A program made the translations under genes and the position numbers. Shown here piece after piece: positions 7,529 to 15,333 of a DNA stretch of 32,414 nt. Under the pieces are notes generated by a model, which worked only from the letters and a program-made list of their open reading frames with translations, searched no databases and had not been told where the DNA came from. The stretch comes from JAVVFH01 sp032250585 (GTDB taxonomy: Bacteria; Pseudomonadota; Gammaproteobacteria; Xanthomonadales; SZUA-36): the NCBI GenBank assembly GCA_032250585.1, contig JAVVFH010000010.1:1-32414 (forward strand). The letters run 5' to 3'. Positions within the stretch are counted from its first letter, which is position 1, and each line of letters begins with the position of its first letter.

Positions 7529-8229
7529 AGCGCCCTGGCGCCGACGACCTGCGCCGCATGCTGGCACGCAACCACGAGGTGGCCACACGCACCCTGGAGC
7601 CGGATTTTCCGCTGGCCAGCTTCGAAGCCCTGCAGGACTGGCAGCGCGCGCGGATCGAGCGCAGTTTCCAGGACGTGATCAGCCGCGACAACTATCGCCC
7701 CGCAGCCGAATTCTTCCTGGGCGAACTCTACGGCGGCCTGGATTTCCGCGAGCGGGACGAGGACATGGGCCGGGTGATGCCACTGATGGTCCGATTTCTG
7801 CCGGACGGTTCGCTGGTGACCATGGCGGAGGCTTTCGAACTGCAGGCCATCAGCCTGGAATTCGATATGGCCATGGCACGGCACATGGAAAAAGCATCGG
7901 TCACGGAACTCGACATGGATCGTTATTGCGAGACGTATCGGTCGTGCAGTGACCGGCCCCGCCGTGAACGCCAGATTCTGCTGATCCGCAAGCTCGGCTA
8001 CGATTTGGACGAACTGGTGCACAAACGGATGGTGAATTACCTCGTTCGCTTGATGCGGGGCCCGGCGCGAGCGGCCGGTCTGGGCAGGTTACAGGACTTC
8101 CTGGAAACCGGCCTGCAGTCATTTCGAGCCATGGAAGATCCACATTGGTTCATCGAGACCGTATACGAACGGGAATGGGAAGCAATGCAGCGAATGTTCG
8201 CCGGTGATGAGCGTCCCTTCGGTTTTTGA
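7525..8229 (+). CDS. FFLEELY-motif-like hypothetical protein
   Basis: A 234-residue protein of unknown function. The motif AAEFFLGELYGGLDFRERD at about 62-80 resembles the conserved signature after which the FFLEELY-motif family is named, here with Gly in place of the first Glu. The rest is acidic and helical, without signal peptide, membrane segment or catalytic motif. The start is GTG at 7525, supported by the family-like N-terminus (the LQDWQRARIERSFQDVI region comes before the motif) and by overlap with the small upstream reading frame. Its place between the fatty acyl-CoA reductase and the granule-region protein suggests a link to lipid or storage metabolism, which is inference only. Confidence 0.7.
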   Translation: MKRPGADDLRRMLARNHEVATRTLEPDFPLASFEALQDWQRARIERSFQDVISRDNYRPAAEFFLGELYGGLDFRERDEDMGRVMPLMVRFLPDGSLVTMAEAFELQAISLEFDMAMARHMEKASVTELDMDRYCETYRSCSDRPRRERQILLIRKLGYDLDELVHKRMVNYLVRLMRGPARAAGLGRLQDFLETGLQSFRAMEDPHWFIETVYEREWEAMQRMFAGDERPFGF

Positions 8230-8272
8230 GCACTCGCGCGGCGGGCCGCCCGTCGCACGGCTCAATGTCCGG

Positions 8273-8563
8273 TCAGGCGTCGAAGGTACAGCCGAAGTGA
8301 CTCTCGAGATAGCGCACGACTTCCTCCTCGATGCGCCCCTTCAGGAACGAAAGCAGCAAACCCAGTTCCGCCTGGACCCGGATTTCCTTTTCCTGCACCG
8401 TGATTCGTCCCTGCACGCCGCTACGCTCGAAATGGATGGTATCGTTCTCCCAGCCATAGTCGATGTCGAATTTGGCAGCCAGGTCGTTGGCGAGGTCATC
8501 GGCCGCTCCCTGGGCCTCGGCGTGGGACATGGAATGGTGAGCACTCAGATCAATCCGGGACAT
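8273..8563 (-). CDS. Polyhydroxyalkanoic acid system (PHA granule region) protein
   Basis: A 96-residue protein resembling the small family found beside polyhydroxyalkanoate genes. It starts MSRIDLSAHHSMSHAEAQGAA and has the alternating pattern WENDTIHFERSGVQGRITV followed by L-rich helices (LGLLLSFLKGRIEEEVVRYL). Residues of this kind suggest a small alpha-beta fold; no catalytic site is known. The ATG at 8563 is taken as start because it gives the family length; the frame upstream runs antisense into the AsmA-like gene. It is convergent with the FFLEELY-like gene and divergent from the AsmA-like gene, with 53 bases between starts. Together with the phasin and PhaD-like regulator it marks this block as storage-related. 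Confidence 0.75.
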   Translation of the reverse strand: MSRIDLSAHHSMSHAEAQGAADDLANDLAAKFDIDYGWENDTIHFERSGVQGRITVQEKEIRVQAELGLLLSFLKGRIEEEVVRYLESHFGCTFDA

Positions 8564-8616
8564 GTAGGCAACCGCAAGGCGTCGACGCAAGCCAGTGTAG
8601 TCTGCCACGATGCCCC

Positions 8617-9717
8617 ATGCCAGTGCAGCTGTTGGAGCGGGCGGTGAGTCCGCGCCTGCGCCGGACGCTTTGGCTGCTGCCGCTCGGGCTGCCGCTTTTG
8701 TTCGTGGCGCTGCTGTGGCTGCTGGCTTACTGGCTGGAATCGGCGGGTGGTCGTCGCATGGTGGAACAGCGTGTGGGCGAGGCCATTGGCATGCCGGTGA
8801 CACTGGGCGGCGACTTCGGTGTCAGGCTGCTGCCACGGATCGGCGTAACGGGCAGCAATCTGGTGATCGGTGGCCCGGTGCAGGACGCCGTGTTCGCCCG
8901 CAGCGAACGCTTCGCCATTTCGATCGCGCTGCGTCCCCTGCTGCGGCGCGAGTTGATCGTCGAGGGTCTGAGTCTCGTGCACGGCAGCCTTTATCCCGGC
9001 AATTACCAGGGCGCGTCCGGACCGGTGTCGACGAATGGCGAGCTGGTCTTGCCGGTCTTGCGCGAAGTGACCCTGCGCGACTTCACCCTTGTCCTGGGCG
9101 CTGACGACGGGCTGGAAATAACGATCACGCAGGGCGTGATGACTGATTTTGCGACCGGACCTGCGGCGCCGTTCACGCTTGAAATAGAAGATTACGGCCG
9201 GGTCGAGGGAGCCCTTGGCTGGGCCGCCGATCCGGGGCGTTTCGAACTGACGGCGCTTTGGCAGAGCGGCTGGGGCGAACTGGAAACCACCGTTGATTAT
9301 TCCGTTTCCGATTCCGACGGCGAACTGAAGGCCTCTTTGCGTTTGCAGGAACTGGCGGACCCGCTGCGTCTCGAACTGGGTTTCGTCATCAAGGAGGCGG
9401 GCGTTTCTCTGTCGGAGATATCCCTCGGGTTGGCCGCGCAATCTGCCTCAGGCTGGGCTTGCCTGTTGACCGGGCCGTCACCTTCCGCCCACATTGCGCT
9501 GCATTCGAAGCGTCTGGACCTGGATAACGTTTTTCCGGCCGGTGGCAACGGCAGCTCACCGGAAGCCCTTGCGGCCAACTTAGCCTGGAATCCGCCACTG
9601 GCGCTGAACGCCCGTCTGCAGGTCACGGAATTCCATGCAGCCGGCGCCGTGGTCCGCGGCGCGGTATTCAGCACCGGTGTCGAACCCGATTGTTCAGCGT
9701 TACGGGGCAACCCGTAG
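8617..9717 (+). CDS. AsmA-family protein, apparently shortened
   Basis: A 366-residue protein with one N-terminal membrane segment (about 17-40, LWLLPLGLPLLFVALLWLL) and then a beta-rich periplasmic part. The pattern after the anchor (VGEAIGMPVTLGGDFGVRLLPRIGVTGSNLVIG) is the AsmA/TamB-superfamily opening. These are long bridge-like proteins that affect outer-membrane lipid transport and assembly. AsmA members are usually 600 residues or more, and this one ends without the C-terminal half, its TAG stop (9715-9717) directly touching a REP-like palindrome. Downstream bases show no continuing frame before pheA. It may be a 3'-truncated gene or a natural short version. The ATG at 8617 lacks a clear ribosome site; a GTG at 8644 is a possible alternative. 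Confidence 0.65.
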   Translation: MPVQLLERAVSPRLRRTLWLLPLGLPLLFVALLWLLAYWLESAGGRRMVEQRVGEAIGMPVTLGGDFGVRLLPRIGVTGSNLVIGGPVQDAVFARSERFAISIALRPLLRRELIVEGLSLVHGSLYPGNYQGASGPVSTNGELVLPVLREVTLRDFTLVLGADDGLEITITQGVMTDFATGPAAPFTLEIEDYGRVEGALGWAADPGRFELTALWQSGWGELETTVDYSVSDSDGELKASLRLQELADPLRLELGFVIKEAGVSLSEISLGLAAQSASGWACLLTGPSPSAHIALHSKRLDLDNVFPAGGNGSSPEALAANLAWNPPLALNARLQVTEFHAAGAVVRGAVFSTGVEPDCSALRGNP

Positions 9718-9744
9718 GTAGGAGCGAGCTGCGCTTGCTCCTAC
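9718..9744. repeat. REP-like palindrome
   Basis: A 27-base near-perfect inverted repeat: the left arm GTAGGAGCGAGC pairs with the right arm GCTTGCTCCTAC (12 pairs, one a G-T wobble) around a 3-base loop. The core GGAGCGAGC...GCTTGCTCC is much like the REP sequences scattered in Pseudomonas and other gammaproteobacteria, which are moved by RAYT transposases. Only one copy is seen here and no RAYT gene. It begins at the base after the AsmA-like stop codon. No T-run follows. Confidence 0.65.
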
Positions 9745-9826
9745 GAAAACCACCGCCGCGGGTAGGGGCGTTTTCGGTTTCCGTGCGTATAGCGGTTCGC
9801 CGGTAGGCTCGGAAGACCGAAGGCGA

Positions 9827-9832
9827 TACAAT
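9827..9832 (+). promoter_or_regulatory. Possible -10 element of the pheA operon
   Basis: TACAAT at 9827-9832 fits the sigma-70 -10 consensus in five of six bases, about 90 bases before the pheA start. No good -35 hexamer is seen at 16-18 bases. No Phe-rich leader peptide was seen, so classical attenuation is not supported. Confidence 0.3.
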
Positions 9833-9920
9833 GCTCCGTTAATGCGGTCGGCGGGTGACAGGCTCCAGCAGTCGGGCACGCGGCCCAGGTCCATTCAAAC
9901 AGGTTGCGGGATTTCAGCCG

Positions 9921-11027
9921 GTGAGCGAAACAGACACAAACCAGGATGATCTGAGGGCGGTGCGCGAGGAGATCGACCAACTGGATCAACAGATTCAGGA
10001 ATTGATCAGCACGCGTGCGCGCCTCGCGTTCCGGGTACGTCAAAGCAAGGGCAGCCAGGGCTCTGCGGCAGACTACTACCGCCCGGAGCGCGAGGCGCAG
10101 GTGCTGCGCGCGGTGGTGGAGCGCAACCAGGGGCCTTTGAGCGACAGCGAGATGGTGCGGTTGTTCCGGGAGATCATGTCCGCTTGCCTGGCCCAGCAGG
10201 AACCCCTGAAAGTTGCATATCTGGGGCCGGAAGGCACCTTCACGCAGCAAGCGGTACACAAGCACTTCGGTCATTCCGTGCACGAACTGAGTCAGCCCGC
10301 GATCGCCGCTGTCTTCGAGCAGGTCCAGGCGGGCGAAGCCGATTTCGGAGTCATTCCAGTGGAAAACTCCTCGCAGGGCATCGTCAGTCACACGCTGGAC
10401 ATGTTCCTGCTCTCGGATTTGAAAATCTGTGGCGAGATCGAATTGCGGGTGCATCAGAACCTGATCACCCTGGCCAAGAGCCTGGACAGGATCGAGCGCG
10501 TCTACTCCCATGAGCAATCGCTTTCCCAGTGCAAGTCCTGGGTCCGGGCGCACCTCCCGGGAGCCGACCTGATTCCGGTCGGCAGCAACAGCGAGGCCGC
10601 CCGGCGCGTGCGCAACGCGCCGGAGGCGGCGGCGATCGCGGGTCGGGCCGCCGCCGAGGTTTACGGCCTGCCGATCCTGTCCGCGGACATTGAGGACCAT
10701 CCGGACAATAGCACCCGGTTCCTGGTGATCGGGCGGGAAATTTTCGCACCATCGGGGCGTGACAAAACCACTCTGTTGCTCTCCGGTCATGAGGGGCCGG
10801 GTTTGCTTTATGGCCTGCTACAGCCTTTCCATGCACACCACGTCAACATGACGCGGATCGAATCGCGGCCTTCGCGGGTGGGCAAGTGGGCCTACGTCTT
10901 CTTCGTCGATGTCGAAGGGCATGCGCAAGATCCGAACGTCGCGGGTGCACTGGCTGACCTGGAAAAAGTCAGCAAGCTGTCACGCGTGCTGGGATCCTAT
11001 CCACGCGCCATATTGACGGATTCATGA
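9921..11027 (+). CDS. pheA: Bifunctional chorismate mutase / prephenate dehydratase (P-protein)
   Basis: Converts chorismate to prephenate and then to phenylpyruvate in phenylalanine synthesis. The chorismate mutase domain spans about 8-92 (LRAVREEIDQLDQQIQELIS, then YYRPEREAQVL). The dehydratase spans about 96-275 with LGPEGTFTQQA, VIPVENSSQG and the catalytic-region NSTRFLVIG. The C-terminal ACT domain (from about 280, with ESRPSR) binds phenylalanine for feedback control. The GTG at 9921 gives 368 residues, the usual P-protein length, and places the mutase helix as in relatives; the frame is also open from a GTG at 9855, and neither has a strong ribosome site. The stop overlaps the aroA start as ATGA. 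In Pseudomonas hisC and tyrA are nearby; here neither lies between pheA and aroA. Confidence 0.95.
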   Translation: MSETDTNQDDLRAVREEIDQLDQQIQELISTRARLAFRVRQSKGSQGSAADYYRPEREAQVLRAVVERNQGPLSDSEMVRLFREIMSACLAQQEPLKVAYLGPEGTFTQQAVHKHFGHSVHELSQPAIAAVFEQVQAGEADFGVIPVENSSQGIVSHTLDMFLLSDLKICGEIELRVHQNLITLAKSLDRIERVYSHEQSLSQCKSWVRAHLPGADLIPVGSNSEAARRVRNAPEAAAIAGRAAAEVYGLPILSADIEDHPDNSTRFLVIGREIFAPSGRDKTTLLLSGHEGPGLLYGLLQPFHAHHVNMTRIESRPSRVGKWAYVFFVDVEGHAQDPNVAGALADLEKVSKLSRVLGSYPRAILTDS

Positions 11028-12340
11028 TCCTGCGGACCAATCCCTGCGGTTCACCTTTGCTCGGTGAACTCACGCCGCCCGGCGACAAATCGATATCGCA
11101 CCGAGCCCTGATCCTGTCCTGCCTGGCGCGCGGCCAATCCCGCGTGCAAGGCCTGCTCGATGCCGCCGACGTCAGGGCGACGGCTGATGCATGTCGGCAA
11201 CTCGGCATGCAGATGCGTACGGGGCCGGACGGCGCGCTGTTGCTGGACGGTGTCGGGGCGGATGGGCTGTCGACCCCGGCCGGGCCACTCGACATGGGAA
11301 ACTCGGGAACGGCCATGCGCCTGCTGGCCGGTGTCCTGGCCGCGCAGCCATTTTCCTCCGAACTGACAGGCGACGCTTCGCTGAGCCGCCGGCCGATGCG
11401 ACGCATCGTCCAGCCGCTGACGATGATGGGCGCCGTGATCGAAACGGCTGAAAACGCCAGGCCACCCCTGCGCATCCGGGGCAACCCGGCGCTGACCGGC
11501 ATCGATTACGTCTCGCCGGTGGCCAGCGCGCAGGTCAAATCCTGCCTGCTGCTGGCGGGACTCTATGCTGCCGGGCGCACGACGGTGACGGAGCCGCGGC
11601 TTAGCCGCGACCACACCGAAAAAATGCTGCCTTCCTTCGGTGTCGAATTGCTCGGGACCTGCGGGGTGCGCGGCGGCAGCCGCCTGTCCGCTGCTTCGAT
11701 CCGCGTGCCCGCCGATATTTCTTCCGCCGCTTTTTTCCTGGCGGCTGCGTGCCTGGTTCCCGGTTCTGACCTGTTACTGCGTGACGTGGGCCTGAATGCC
11801 ACCCGGGACGGTGTGATCGATACCCTGCGCGCGATGGGTGCGAAGATCGATGTCGGCAATCGCCGCCTGTTCGGCGAGGAGCCGGTCGGCGACCTCCACG
11901 TTCGCTACGCAGGGCGCCTGCAGGGCATCGACATCCCGGTCGAGCGGGTTCCCGCGCTGATTGACGAGTTGCCCGTGATCATGGCGCTCGCGGCGGCATG
12001 TGAAGGCTGCACACGCCTGCGCGGCGCCGCGGAACTGCGGGTCAAGGAAAGCGACCGCCTCGCAGTGATGGCCGCCGGCCTGAGCGCCATGGGCGTTTCG
12101 CTGCGCGAGTACGAAGACGGCATCGACATCGAAGGCGGGCCGATTCATGCGGCGGATGTGAACGGGGCAGGGGATCATCGTTGCGCCATGAGTTTCTGCG
12201 TACTGGGTCAGGTCGCGCCAGGACCGCTGCGGGTGGCCGGCGCCGAGCACATCGGTACTTCCTACCCGGGCTTTGTGGCGGATTTGACTTCCGTGGGCGG
12301 CGCCGTCCGTGAATTGCGGGGGATTCAAGGCCATGCGTGA
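11024..12340 (+). CDS. aroA: 3-phosphoshikimate 1-carboxyvinyltransferase (EPSP synthase)
   Basis: Joins phosphoenolpyruvate to shikimate-3-phosphate, the sixth shikimate-pathway step. It has 438 residues. GDKSISHRA at 20-28 and GNSGTAMRLLAG at 92-103 are the substrate and phosphoenolpyruvate loops; VASAQVKSCLLLAGL, RDHTEKML and ELRVKESDRL follow in the usual order. The overall pattern (for example SAQVKS and RDHTEKML) is closer to the Pseudomonas/Bacillus/CP4-like subgroup than to E. coli AroA. The loop keeps Gly at the position where CP4-type enzymes have Ala, so glyphosate tolerance cannot be predicted. It overlaps pheA by 4 bases and cmk by 8, so translation of the three is probably coupled. 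Confidence 0.96.
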   Translation: MILRTNPCGSPLLGELTPPGDKSISHRALILSCLARGQSRVQGLLDAADVRATADACRQLGMQMRTGPDGALLLDGVGADGLSTPAGPLDMGNSGTAMRLLAGVLAAQPFSSELTGDASLSRRPMRRIVQPLTMMGAVIETAENARPPLRIRGNPALTGIDYVSPVASAQVKSCLLLAGLYAAGRTTVTEPRLSRDHTEKMLPSFGVELLGTCGVRGGSRLSAASIRVPADISSAAFFLAAACLVPGSDLLLRDVGLNATRDGVIDTLRAMGAKIDVGNRRLFGEEPVGDLHVRYAGRLQGIDIPVERVPALIDELPVIMALAAACEGCTRLRGAAELRVKESDRLAVMAAGLSAMGVSLREYEDGIDIEGGPIHAADVNGAGDHRCAMSFCVLGQVAPGPLRVAGAEHIGTSYPGFVADLTSVGGAVRELRGIQGHA

Positions 12341-13031
12341 GACCCATTCCGGGCAAGTATCCGCGATCCCCGTCGTCACCATCGACGGGCCAGGCGGCTC
12401 GGGCAAAGGCACCGTCGCGATACGCCTGGCTTCGGAGCTCGGCTGGCATTTCCTGGACAGCGGCGCGCTTTACCGGCTGGTTGCAGTCGCCGCCATGGAC
12501 CGGGCGATCGAAGCGAGCAACGAAACCGCGCTGGCCAAGCTGGCCATCGACCTGGACGTGCGCTTCGGTAGCACCGGCGATGGCATGATGATCGTGCTGG
12601 ACGGCAATTACATTACCGGACGTTTACGCTCGGAAGAAGTCAGCGCCTTCGCGTCCGAGCTGGCGGCCATTCCGGGTGTGCGTGCCGCGTTGGTGCAGCG
12701 ACAGCAGGCTTTTCGCAAGGAACCAGGGCTGGTGGCCGATGGCCGCGACATGGGCACAGTCATCTTTCCGGACGCCATGCTGAAAATTTTTTTGACGGCC
12801 AGTGCCGAGGCGCGGGCCGAAAGACGTTATAAGCAGTTGAAAGAAAAAGGAGAAAATGTTAACCTTCCGCGCCTTTTCCGGGAGATCGAAAAGCGTGACG
12901 AGCGGGACCGTTCGCGATCCGTTTCCCCGCTCCGGCCCGCAGAAGACGCGCACGTGATTGACTCGACGGAACTCAGCATCGATCAGGTACTGCAAGAGAT
13001 TTATAATTTACTTAAAAAATGTGAATTATAA
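12333..13031 (+). CDS. cmk: Cytidylate kinase
   Basis: Phosphorylates CMP and dCMP to the diphosphates, recycling nucleotides. It has 232 residues. The P-loop GPGGSGKGT is at 19-27; the substrate-binding signature GLVADGRDMGTVIFPDA and the LID-region Arg residues (EARAERRYKQL) are present. The ATG at 12333 is chosen over an upstream in-frame GTG (12309) because it puts the P-loop at the usual distance and has AAGG just upstream. The start lies inside the aroA 3' end. The last codons are unusually AT-rich and contain the promoter for rpsA. The cmk-rpsA order is conserved across gammaproteobacteria. Confidence 0.95.
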   Translation: MRETHSGQVSAIPVVTIDGPGGSGKGTVAIRLASELGWHFLDSGALYRLVAVAAMDRAIEASNETALAKLAIDLDVRFGSTGDGMMIVLDGNYITGRLRSEEVSAFASELAAIPGVRAALVQRQQAFRKEPGLVADGRDMGTVIFPDAMLKIFLTASAEARAERRYKQLKEKGENVNLPRLFREIEKRDERDRSRSVSPLRPAEDAHVIDSTELSIDQVLQEIYNLLKKCEL

Positions 13032-13043
13032 TACTGATATAAT
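13027..13043 (+). promoter_or_regulatory. Tandem -10 elements, rpsA promoter
   Basis: Two perfect TATAAT hexamers lie at 13027-13032 and 13038-13043. The second is preceded by TG with one base between (TGATATAAT), a full extended -10, which works without a good -35 and none is seen. The first overlaps the cmk stop codon. This gives rpsA a strong promoter of its own beside readthrough from the pheA-aroA-cmk operon. Confidence 0.65.
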
Positions 13044-13059
13044 GGTTTTTTATTTAGCC

Positions 13060-13118
13060 GCTATCTCAAGATAGCAACTTTTAACGGGTGCTTTCGCACC
13101 CCACAACCCGGGTGGTTG
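13060..13118 (+). promoter_or_regulatory. Structured rpsA leader, likely S1 autoregulation site
   Basis: Three consecutive stem-loops can form in the 5' leader: GCTATC/GATAGC (13060-13075), GGGTGC/GCACCC with a TTTC loop (13086-13101), and CAACC/GGTTG (13104-13118). The bases before the rpsA ATG lack a Shine-Dalgarno sequence. In E. coli, rpsA likewise has a multi-hairpin leader with a degenerate ribosome site, used for very efficient translation and repressed by free S1. The similarity is in layout, not in primary sequence. Confidence 0.55.
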
Positions 13119-13158
13119 GTTGTCGCAATCCGCAATCCGCCTTTGAGTAAACACCAAC

Positions 13159-14838
13159 ATGACTGAAAGTTTTGCCGAACTATTCGAACAGAGCATGGCC
13201 GCTCAGGATCTCAAGCCAGGTGCCATCGTCACCGGTACGATCATGGAAATCCGCGACGACTCGGTCGTCGTCAATGCCGGTCTAAAATCAGAAGGAATCG
13301 TCCCCATCAGCCAATTCCGTAATCTCCAGGGAGAACTGGAGGTGGAAGTGGGCGATGAAGTGCAGGTTGCGCTGGATGCCGTAGAAGACGGCTTCGGCGA
13401 AACCCGGTTGTCCCGTGACAAGGCCAAACGTGCACTGGTATGGGACAAGCTGGAAGGTGCTTTTGAAGGGGACGAAACCGTCGAGGGCAAGATCAGCGGC
13501 AAGGTGAAGGGCGGTTTTACCGTCGACATCGAAGACATCCGGGCCTTTCTGCCGGGTTCGCTGGTGGATGTGCGTCCGGTGCGCGACCCTGCCTACCTCG
13601 AAGGCAAGGATCTCGAGTTCAAGATCATCAAGCTGGACCGTAAGCGCAACAATATCGTGGTATCGCGCCGCGCCGTAGTCGAGTCTGAATTCAGCGCCGA
13701 ACGCGAAGCTCTGCTGGAGCGCCTGGAAGAGGGCATCATCGTCAAGGGCGTGGTCAAGAACCTGACCGATTACGGCGCCTTCCTCGACCTCGGCGGTATC
13801 GACGGCCTGCTGCACATCACCGACATGGCCTGGAAGCGGGTGCATCACCCCAGCGAAGTGGTCAACGTCGGCGACGAACTGGACGTTCGCGTGCTGCGCT
13901 TCGACCGCGAACGCAACCGCGTATCGCTAGGCCTCAAACAGCTGGGCGAAGACCCCTGGACCGACCTGTCACGCCGTTACCCGGTGGGTACGCGCATTTT
14001 CGGCACGGTATCCAACATCACCGATTATGGCTGTTTTGTTGAAATCGAGGACGGTGTCGAAGGCCTGGTCCACGTATCGGAAATGGACTGGACCAACAAG
14101 AACGTCAATCCTGCCAAAGTGGTGCATACGGGCGATGAAGTCGAAGTCATGGTTCTCGACATCGACGAGGAACGCCGGCGCATTTCGCTGGGCATGAAGC
14201 AATGCAAGTCCAATCCCTGGGAAACTTTCGCCGCCACCCACAACAAGGGCGACAAGGTGACCGGTGCGATCAAGTCGATCACGGATTTTGGTATCTTCAT
14301 TGGGTTGGAAGGCGGTATCGACGGCCTGGTGCATCTGTCCGACATCTCCTGGCAGGAAGGCGGCGGTGAGGATGTCGTACGTAATTTCCGCAAGGGTGAA
14401 GACGTCGAAGCCGTGGTGCTGGCCGTCGATCCCGAGCGTGAGCGTATTTCGCTGGGTATCAAGCAGCTCGACCAGGACCCCTTTGCGACATTTATGGCCG
14501 AGCATCCACGCGGTTCGCTGGTCAAGGGTACGGTCAAGGAAGTGGATGCGCGCGGCGCCGTGGTCGAACTGGCCGATGGTGTAGAGGGTTATCTCCGCGC
14601 TTCCGACATCAAGCAGGAACGCGTGGAAGACGCTACGCGTGAGCTGTCTGTGGGCGACGAGATCGAGGCCAAGTTCCTCAGCCTGGATCGCAAGAACCGC
14701 ACGCTCAGCCTGTCGGTGCGCGCCAAGGATGATGCCGAAACGGCCGAAGCGCTGCGGGAATACAAGCAGAGCAACGCGTCCAGCGGCACGACCTCCCTCG
14801 GTGACCTGCTCAAGGAACAGTTGGAACAGGATTCCTGA
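13159..14838 (+). CDS. rpsA: 30S ribosomal protein S1
   Basis: Binds mRNA on the small ribosomal subunit and is needed to start translation of most mRNAs, especially structured ones or those with weak ribosome sites. It has 559 residues, the full gammaproteobacterial length, with six S1/OB-fold repeats. The first two (from about 18 and 103) bind the ribosome; the next four carry the repeated pattern ITDFGIFIGLEGGIDGLVHLSDISW or close variants and bind RNA. The ATG at 13159 is chosen from the family start MTESFAELFEQS. It has its own promoter and a structured leader. The ihfB gene follows 101 bases later, as in E. coli and Pseudomonas. Confidence 0.98.
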   Translation: MTESFAELFEQSMAAQDLKPGAIVTGTIMEIRDDSVVVNAGLKSEGIVPISQFRNLQGELEVEVGDEVQVALDAVEDGFGETRLSRDKAKRALVWDKLEGAFEGDETVEGKISGKVKGGFTVDIEDIRAFLPGSLVDVRPVRDPAYLEGKDLEFKIIKLDRKRNNIVVSRRAVVESEFSAEREALLERLEEGIIVKGVVKNLTDYGAFLDLGGIDGLLHITDMAWKRVHHPSEVVNVGDELDVRVLRFDRERNRVSLGLKQLGEDPWTDLSRRYPVGTRIFGTVSNITDYGCFVEIEDGVEGLVHVSEMDWTNKNVNPAKVVHTGDEVEVMVLDIDEERRRISLGMKQCKSNPWETFAATHNKGDKVTGAIKSITDFGIFIGLEGGIDGLVHLSDISWQEGGGEDVVRNFRKGEDVEAVVLAVDPERERISLGIKQLDQDPFATFMAEHPRGSLVKGTVKEVDARGAVVELADGVEGYLRASDIKQERVEDATRELSVGDEIEAKFLSLDRKNRTLSLSVRAKDDAETAEALREYKQSNASSGTTSLGDLLKEQLEQDS

Positions 14839-14864
14839 ACGGCATCCGGATGTAACAAGGGAAT

Positions 14865-14908
14865 GGCAAGGGGCTGGTCACAGTCCCTTGCCTCGAAGAA
14901 AGGGACTG
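14865..14908 (+). promoter_or_regulatory. Two mutually exclusive hairpins between rpsA and ihfB
   Basis: The segment 14881-14892 can pair with either side. Upstream, GGCAAGGGGCTG (14865-14876) pairs with CAGTCCCTTGCC (14881-14892), 12 pairs with one G-T. Downstream, CAGTCCCTT (14881-14889) pairs perfectly with AAGGGACTG (14900-14908). Only one can form at a time, as in attenuators. No T-run follows, so this is not a standard terminator; control of ihfB translation or RNA processing is possible. Confidence 0.45.
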
Positions 14909-14939
14909 AATCATTCAGCAGGCACATCGCGAGATGCAT

Positions 14940-15224
14940 ATGACCAAATCAGAATTGATCGATCAGCTGGCCGAGCTGCAACAGCATCTGGCCCACCTGG
15001 ATGTGGAACTCAGTGTCAAGACCATACTGGAACAGATGAGCGCTTCGCTGGCCTCAGGCGATCGGATCGAGATCCGTGGGTTCGGCAGTTTTTCCCTGCA
15101 TTATCGGGCGCCCCGAATGGGGCGGAACCCCAAGACGGGTGAAGCCGTGGCCCTGCCCGGAAAACACGTGCCTCATTTCAAGCCGGGCAAAGCGCTGCGC
15201 GAACGCGTAGACTACGGTGATTAA
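14940..15224 (+). CDS. ihfB: Integration host factor beta subunit
   Basis: One half of the IHF heterodimer, which bends DNA sharply at specific sites and helps in replication, recombination and sigma-54 transcription. It has 94 residues. MTKSELIDQL starts the protein as in E. coli; RIEIRGFGSFSLHYR and GRNPKTGE form the beta-arm region, and HVPHFKPGKALRERV the C-terminus. A second ATG two codons upstream (14934) is in frame; 14940 is preferred by family alignment. The alpha subunit gene is not in the window. Confidence 0.96.
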   Translation: MTKSELIDQLAELQQHLAHLDVELSVKTILEQMSASLASGDRIEIRGFGSFSLHYRAPRMGRNPKTGEAVALPGKHVPHFKPGKALRERVDYGD

Positions 15225-15333
15225 GGCCCGGCCGCGAGGCGTTGAATCGAGGTATATCCGGCAAACGGCCTGAAAAGCCCAGGAAACCGCGCGGCCCGTG
15301 TTCAGCGAAGCCGTCCTCGCCGGGAGTAACGCG

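Noticed and set aside
9844..9920. Attenuator leader peptide for pheA
   Set aside because: No Phe-rich short frame or terminator hairpin with a T-run is present.
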